A stretch of DNA of 64,000 nucleotides from Marisa cornuarietis (taxonomy: Eukaryota; Mollusca; Gastropoda; Architaenioglossa; Ampullariidae). How positions within the stretch are numbered: the first letter of the stretch is position 1; every line of letters begins with the position of its first letter. A program made the position numbers and the translations under genes. Below are positions 57,841 through 64,000 of this stretch, piece after piece. A model generated the notes under the pieces. It saw only the letters and a program-made list of their open reading frames with translations, was not told the DNA's origin and searched no databases. The DNA lies in assembly GCA_004794655.1 (NCBI GenBank), contig SMMW01000524.1, positions 1,240,001 through 1,304,000 on the forward strand, written 5' to 3'.

Positions 57841-58079
57841 ATGAAACGATGTCACAACAATTCGTCCAAATTGTTGCTTATAAAATTGGACATACCCCCG
57901 TGGTGTAGACGCTACCTGTTTGCAGCAAAGCTTCTGTCGTCACCGTAAGTTCTCTCTTTGATGACCTGTCCTCTACAGTCGTGACAATGACGGTTTGCAG
58001 TAAAGACTCGTGCTAAAACCGTGCCGAACAGTTTTTTCCTCCACCTGCTTGCCACAGAATCAGACACTCAGGAGTAGAG

Positions 58080-59535
58080 TTTGTTTGTTTGTTAGGGTTT
58101 AACGCCGTGCCAGCAACTAAGGCTATATCACGGCAATGAAAGACAAATTTATGACAAAAATTCCATCAGAGATCTTCAAAAAGATATAACAGTGCCATTC
58201 CAATAAAAACAACACAACCAAGAGAATTTTTAAAAGAGTGATTCTAGTATAAAAGTGGTTGTTGTGGCCAAAAGGCCGTCAACAAACCAAAACCATAAGC
58301 CAAAACTAACAGGAATTTAAAACTTAAATTTTATGAAAGAGTCCAATCCCTCTTAAAAATGCAAAAATTGCTGCCGATGGGACGGACCTAAACAAAGCAG
58401 ACACAGAAACTGCTGTGAAAAATCGCTGACGGGTACTCTGGAGCTCAGGGCAAGTAATTAATACATGTTTAACATTTAAAACTTCTGTACACCACGGGCA
58501 AACAGGTGGTGGTTCACCTCGTAAGAGATACGATTGCGTGACATAGGTGTGTCCTAACCTCAGTCGAGTTAAGACTACCTCCTCCCGTCGCACAGGGCGG
58601 CACGGAGGTAGGCGGTCAGAAAGATTGGGAAGGGTGGCGTGTAGCTTGTTTTGGCCCAGAGTGTCCCAGTGGCATTGCCACAGTGACTGAACATAGGCCG
58701 TGAAGAGAGATTTGCAGTCAGATGATACAAGCGATTTCAACTGACTAGACAATTTGCAAGCGGCCCTGGCAGCTTGGTCTGCTTGGACGTTGCCAGCAAT
58801 ACCAGCGTGGCCAGGTGCCCAAACGAAAACAATATCTTTGTTTCGGCGAATGAGTATTCCATGGATTTTGTGGATTTGTACCAAGAGAGGGTGGTCAAAA
58901 CAACTGGAAAGAAGAGCTTGGAGGGCAGAAAGGGAGTCAGAGATGACCAAAAAGCTGTGCTCCGAAGAGCGGTGAACATGCTGCAAGGCTAGCAAGATGG
59001 CATGAAGTTCCGCTGTGAAGATAGAGCAGCCATCTGCAAGTCGGGCTGAAGCGGCCCGTTGCGGCTGGCAGGATGGAACTGCTGCCGCAGCAACAGGGCC
59101 ACCGTTTGGAACTTTGGAACCATCTGTAAAGATACAGCAGAATCCAGGATAGTCAGAAAGAAGTTCCTGAAAGTGTTGAAGAAAGATGAGGTCACTAGTG
59201 TCCCCCTTTTTAAAGGCTGTAAGATCAAGACGGATCTCTGGAACAGGAAGAGTCCAAGGAGGAGTTGGCAGTAGAGGGAGAGGCTCTACCTGCTGGATAT
59301 CTACTCCGGCAGCTTGCAGATGAGGTGCCACACGGAGTGATAATGGTTTTTGTTCCTTGGTACGAATAGCATACAGGGCAGCACGCTGTGGTCCAAAGAC
59401 GGCACGGTAAGCAGGGTTTTCAGGATGAGACTTCAAGCGACAGACATAGGAGAGCATGAGTTTCAGACGGCGAAGGGACAGTGGAGGCTCACCAGCTTCT
59501 GCGTACAAACTATGTACAGGAGTGGTGCGAAAGGC
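58080..59535 (-). mobile_element. LINE array copy A, 5'-truncated (RNase H to 3' tail)
   Basis: 1456 bp, collinear with 59964-61419 of the long copy and differing at only about half a dozen positions. It includes an uninterrupted frame (59508 to 58324) that covers the connection region, RNase H (FTDGSK, AELHAI, SDSLSA, GHAGIAGN) and the C-terminal CPWC...HVLITCP zinc-binding motif. A 3' UTR and a (CAAA)3 tail at 58080 follow. The 5' end stops at 59535 and is joined directly to the tail of copy B. Three replacements relative to the long copy (His/Arg, Ser/Asn and Cys/Arg) are seen. Confidence 0.92.
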
Positions 59536-59963
59536 TTTGTTTGTTTGTTTGTTAGGGTTTAACGCCGTGCCAGCAACTAAGGCTATATCACGGCAATGAA
59601 AGACAAATTTATGACAAAAATTCCATCAGAGATCTTCAAAAAGATATAACAGTGCCATTCCAATAAAAACAACACAACCAAGAGAATTTTTAAAAGAGTG
59701 ATTCTAGTATAAAAGTGGTTGTTGTGGCCAAAAGGCCGTCAACAAACCAAAACCATAAGCCAAAACTAACAGGAATTTAAAACTTAAATTTTATGAAAGA
59801 GTCCAATCCCTCTTAAAAATGCAAAAATTGCTGCCGATGGGACGGACCTAAACAAAGCAGACACAGAAACTGCTGTGAAAAATCGCTGACGGGTACTCTG
59901 GAGCTCAGGGCAAGTAATTAATACATGTTTAACATTTAAAACTTCTGTACACCACGGGCAAAC
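59536..59963 (-). mobile_element. LINE array copy B, 5'-truncated (last 428 bp)
   Basis: Contains only the last ~180 bp of coding sequence, the 3' UTR and a (CAAA)4 tail. The 5' end at 59963 is joined directly to the (CAAA)3 tail of copy C with no host DNA between. Confidence 0.92.
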
Positions 59964-60207
59964 TTTGTTTGTTTGTTAGGGTTTAACGCCGTGCCAGCAA
60001 CTAAGGCTATATCACGGCAATGAAAGACAAATTTATGACAAAAATTCCATCAGAGATCTTCAAAAAGATATAACAGTGCCATTCCAATAAAAACAACACA
60101 ACCAAGAGAATTTTTAAAAGAGTGATTCTAGTATAAAAGTGGTTGTTGTGGCCAAAAGGCCGTCAACAAACCAAAACCATAAGCCAAAACTAACAGGAAT
60201 TTAAAAC

Positions 60208-63200
60208 TTAAATTTTATGAAAGAGTCCAATCCCTCTTAAAAATGCAAAAATTGCTGCCGATGGGACGGACCTAAACAAAGCAGACACAGAAACTGCTGT
60301 GAAAAATCGCTGACGGGTACTCTGGAGCTCAGGGCAAGTAATTAATACATGTTTAACATTTAAAACTTCTGTACACCACGGGCAAACAGGTGGTGGTTCA
60401 CCTCGTAAGAGATACGATTGCGTGACATAGGTGTGTCCTAACCTCAGTCTAGTTAAGACTACCTCCTCCCGTCGCACAGGGCGGCACGGAGGTAGGCGGT
60501 CAGAAAGATTGGGAAGGGTGGCGTGTAGCTTGTTTTGGCCCAGAGTGTCCCAGTGGCGTTGCCACAGTGACTGAACATAGGCCGTGAAGAGAGATTTGCA
60601 GTCAGATGATACAAGCGATTTCAACTGACTAGACAATTTGCAAGCGGCCCTGGCAGCCTGGTCTGCTTGGACGTTGCCAGCAATACCAGCGTGGCCAGGT
60701 GCCCAAACGAAAACAATATCTTTGTTTCGGCGAATGAGTATTCCATGGATTTTGTGGATTTGTACCAAGAGAGGGTGGTCAAAACAACTGGAAAGAAGAG
60801 CTTGGAGGGCAGAAAGGGAGTCAGAGATGACCAAAAAGTTGTGCTCCGAAGAGCGGTGAACATGCTGCAAGGCTAGCAAGATGGCATGAAGTTCCGCTGT
60901 GAAGATAGAGCAGCCATCTGCAAGTCGGGCTGAAGCGGCCCGTTGCGGCTGGCAGGATGGAACTGCTGCCGCAGCAACAGGGCCACCGTTTGGAACTTTG
61001 GAACCATCTGTAAAGATACAGCAGAATCCAGGATAGTCAGAAAGAAGTTCCTGAAAGCGTTGAAGAAAGATGAGGTCACTAGTGTCCCCCTTTTTAAAGG
61101 CTGTAAGATCAAGACGGATCTCTGGAACAGGAAGAGTCCAAGGAGGAGTTGGCAGTAGAGGGAGAGGCTCTACCTGCTGGATATCTACTCCGGCAGCTTG
61201 CAGATGAGGTGCCACACGGAGTGATAATGGTTTTTGTTCCTTGGTACGAATAGCATACAGGGCAGCACGCTGTGGTCCAAAGACGGCACGGTAAGCAGGG
61301 TTTTCAGGATGAGACTTCAAGCGACAGACATAGGAGAGCATGAGTTTCAGACGGCGAAGGGACAGTGGAGGCTCACCAGCTTCTGCGTACAAACTATGTA
61401 CAGGAGTGGTGCGAAAGGCACCCAAACAGATGCGGAGCCCTTGATGGTGAATAGGATCAAGAATTTTGAGATAGGACTCTCGAGCAGAGCCATAGATGAT
61501 GGATCCATAGTCTAGCTTGGAGCGGACCAGGGCACGATACAGGCGAAGCAGGACCGTGCGGTCCGCCCCCCAGCTGACATGGCCAACTACTCGAAGAACA
61601 TCCAAGGCTTTCTGACATGAAAGGCGTAGAGATCTGATATGAGGAAGAAAGGATAGTTTACGGTCAAAGATGACCCCAAGAAATTTTACTTCCTGAACTA
61701 CTTTGAGTACCGTGCCGTTGACAGAAATACAAGGGTCTGGAAACATGCCTCGTAGTTTACAAAAGTGGATGCATACTGACTTTGTGGGAGAAAATTTGAA
61801 GCCATTTTCTGTCACCCACTTCTGCACACCGTTTACGCACAGCTGAAGCCGGCGTTCGAGGCATGGCAGCAAACGGCCTCGGATGCAGAGAGCAAAGTCA
61901 TCTACATACAACGAGGCCTCCAAACCTGGAGAGACAGATTTTAGGATAGCATCTATTTTAATGTTGAAGAGAGTTGGTGAAAGGATGCTGCCCTGTGGGA
62001 CGCCCATTTCCTGTTCCTGAGGAGCAGACAGAATAGACCCTACACGAACTTGAAAAAGTCGGTGAGATAGAAAGTTTTCAATGAAGATAGGCATACGACC
62101 CCGGAAGCCAAGGGCATGAAGGTCCAACAGAATACCTTGCTTCCAGGTTGTGTCATACGCCTTTCCAAATCAAAAAAGACCCCTAACACATGTTCTTTGC
62201 TAACAAATGCATCTCTAAGGAAAGTTTCAAAACGGACCAGATGGTCCGTGGTACTGTGGTGTTTTCTGAAGCCACACTGCAGGTTGGAGAGGAGGCCATG
62301 AGACTCAAGATGCCACGTGAGCCGGGCATTCACCATGCGTTCTAAAGTTTTGCACAGACAACTAGTAAGGGCGATAGGACGGTAAGAGTTGGGATCAGAG
62401 GGATCCTTACCAGGTTTTGGGATGGGCACCACGACTGCCTCACTCCACGAGGGAGGGAAACAGCCAGACCCCCAGATAAAGTTAAAGATATCTAGGAGGA
62501 GGCGGAGAGAGACCTGTGGAAGATGAGTCAGCAGCTGATATGAAATGTTGTCTGGGCCAGGTGCAGAGTCATTGCACTTCTGGAGGGCCTGCTGCAATTC
62601 TTCAAGAGAGAAGGGTAGGTTGTACTGTTCAGAGTTGTTAGAAGAGAAGTCACAGCTAGAAGATTCCTGAACAGACTTCAGGTGCTGAAATTCTGGAGAG
62701 TAGTGGGAAGAAGAAGAGTTTTGTGCAATGGTGGATGCCAATGAGTTTGCAACATCCTGTGCCTCTGTGAGGATGGAGTCTCCAACCTGCAGGTGGCCTA
62801 CTGAGCCCGCCTGAAACTTTCCCTTAATCTTTCTTATGGCCGCCCACACTGCCTGGGAGGTGGTGCGGGATGATAACGAGGACACAAACCTCTGCCACGC
62901 AAGCTTTCTACTCTGTTTAAAAATGTATCGAGCTCGTGCTCGGCTGCGTTTAAAATTTAGCACATTTTCTGGAGTGGGATGGCGAAAGGCAAGGCGCTGA
63001 GCCTTCTTTCGGTCGTGTTGAGCCATCCGACACTCCTCTGTAAACCAAGGGACACGTAGATGTTGATTCCGTGTCCCTTTTTCGGTATTGTTTTCGAAGC
63101 AACCTCGGTTAATATATTTGTAAAAATTCTAACAGGATGCTCTTTATCATTACTGAACTTTTCTAAGTTGATATCTAAAGTAGAAGAAAGGCGGGTGGAG

Positions 63201-63928
63201 CAGAGGGCTTGGAAAGCAGGCCAGTCTGCCTTAGTCAGGTTCCACCCGCCATTAGAAAAATTTTTGTCCCGTTCCAGAGTACTTAAAAATTTTAAAATTA
63301 TAGGAAAGTGATCGCTGCCGCACAGGTCGTCGTGTACAGCCCAGTTAAAATCTAGTAACAGTGCTGGGCTGACCACTGATAGATCTACTGCTGACACTGT
63401 GCTACAGTATGGACGGCAAAAGGTGTTGGAGCCATCGTTCAAAAGGCAGAGATCACTTTCCATAAAAAGTGATCCCAACAACTCTCCCCTAGGGTCACTC
63501 GAAGTTCCACCCCAAAGGGGGTGGTGCCCATTAAAGTCCCCTAAAAGAAGGACGGGAGAAGGAAGTTGGGTCAGAAGACCCTCAAGGTCTTGTCGGGAGA
63601 CCCGAGCAGAAGGAGGAAGATAGATACTGCAGATAGTGATAGTTTTGCCCAAGGTAACCCGGGCAGCAACTGCTTGAAGAGGAGTGGAAAGTGGTATCTG
63701 GCTAAACAAGAGGTGGGAACGGAGAAGAAGAGCAGTCCCACCTGAAGGGACGTCAGTCTGTGAGTCCTGACGCAAAACCTGAAAGCCTTTAAAAGAAAAG
63801 GTGGTAGAAGGTAGGAGAAGAGTCTCCTGAAGAGCTATAACATCAAGAGAGAAGCTAGATGCTAGGCATCGAAGTTCTTCAAAGTTTGCTCGGATCCCTC
63901 GACAGTTCCATTGAAGGATTGTAGACAT
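60208..63928 (-). pseudogene. LINE ORF2: endonuclease, reverse transcriptase, RNase H; two frameshifts
   Basis: The ATG at 63928 opens the endonuclease: LQWNCRGIRANFEELR, QET, SIYLPP, GDFNGHHPLWG and GSDHFPI carry the catalytic and metal-binding residues. One missing base near 63073-63077 shifts the frame after IPKKG; the continuation reads VPWFTEECRMAQHDRKKAQR. RT follows with YRPIALTSCLCKTLERM, FFDLE, PQGSILSPTLFNI and YVDD (about 61897-61908). A second missing base near 62160-62166 falls right after FFDLE. RNase H (FTDGSK near 61008) and a terminal Cys/His motif finish at 60208. ORF2 would be about 1240 residues if unbroken. Both lesions are at short homopolymers, so they could be real decay or sequencing indels. 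Confidence 0.9.
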
Positions 63929-63929
63929 G

Positions 63930-64000
63930 CTATCTGTGAGGGAAAGAGGCTGAACGCCTCACAGTAGCAGAGGTAGAAGAGGGGAAAGGTGAAGAAGGCA
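63930..64000 (-). CDS. Probable LINE ORF1 C-terminal end (partial)
   Basis: The - strand frame entering at 64000 reads a Ser/Pro-rich end (SSPFPSSTSATVRRSASF) and stops at TAG, 63930-63932, one base before the ORF2 ATG. The tight ORF1/ORF2 spacing suits stop-restart translation in two-ORF LINEs. The rest lies outside the window. Confidence 0.4.
   Translation of the reverse strand, partial: PSSPFPSSTSATVRRSASFPHR

Larger units (their letters stand above)
55858..58079. other. No supported gene
   Basis: AT-rich DNA with short tandem repeats. No gene was recognised before the LINE array. Confidence 0.5.
59964..64000 (-). mobile_element. LINE array copy C, long copy (EN-RT-RNase H; I/Nimb-like), running off the window
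   Basis: A non-LTR retrotransposon with, in - strand order, the end of a probable ORF1, then ORF2 with apurinic-type endonuclease, reverse transcriptase and RNase H. A 244-bp 3' UTR ends GGCACGGCGTTAAACCCTAA and (CAAA)3. An RNase H domain after the RT is characteristic of the I group (I, Nimb, Ingi, LOA, R1, Tad and others). Placement in I/Nimb rather than another clade is an impression from motifs and not tree-tested. The copy is near-complete and, given the near-identity of copy A, recently active. Confidence 0.93.

Overview
The window looks like animal nuclear DNA, most likely from a mollusc or another lophotrochozoan. Coding exons are short and GC-rich and are bounded by GT/AG splice sites. 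The surrounding AT-rich introns are full of microsatellites, several LINE families and small inverted-repeat elements. The taxon is inferred from the combination of a secreted AprA-type gene, mollusc-style LINE 3' ends and (CA)n/(GATG)n repeats; no single marker fixes it.

Two real host genes are supported. On the + strand, 25900-31544 holds the 3' part of a prickle gene (planar cell polarity). Four exons encode the end of the PET domain, three LIM domains and a C-terminal tail ending in a CaaX prenylation box. The 5' exons were not found. On the - strand, 50817-40135 holds what appears to be a complete 14-exon gene for a secreted 490-residue protein of the PhoPQ-activated pathogenicity-related / autocrine proliferation repressor A (AprA) family. 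All its splice junctions keep frame, and the Ser-Asp-His residues of an alpha/beta-hydrolase fold are visible. The two genes converge tail to tail, with their stop codons about 8.6 kb apart.

The rest is mobile and repetitive DNA. 1-8.7 kb is non-coding with scattered repeats. 8.7-10.4 kb is a 5'-truncated, frameshifted Rex1/CR1-like LINE whose 5' end abuts one member of a perfect 87-bp direct-repeat pair. 10.5-25.9 kb has no supported gene but holds a Harbinger-like MITE, a tRNA-like SINE head and many simple repeats. The introns of the AprA-like gene carry a foldback element with arms of about 270 bp, a second broken copy of it, a LINE tail flanked by long direct repeats and an RTE-like LINE relic. 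A 1.38-kb TIR element sits just upstream of its candidate TATA box. 52.4-58 kb is non-coding with hAT-like ends and a LINE tail.

58080-64000 is a head-to-tail array of one LINE family on the - strand (endonuclease, reverse transcriptase and RNase H; I/Nimb-like). It consists of one long copy running off the window end and two 5'-truncated copies joined directly to its (CAAA)n tail. The long copy has two single-base frameshifts in an otherwise well-preserved ORF2.
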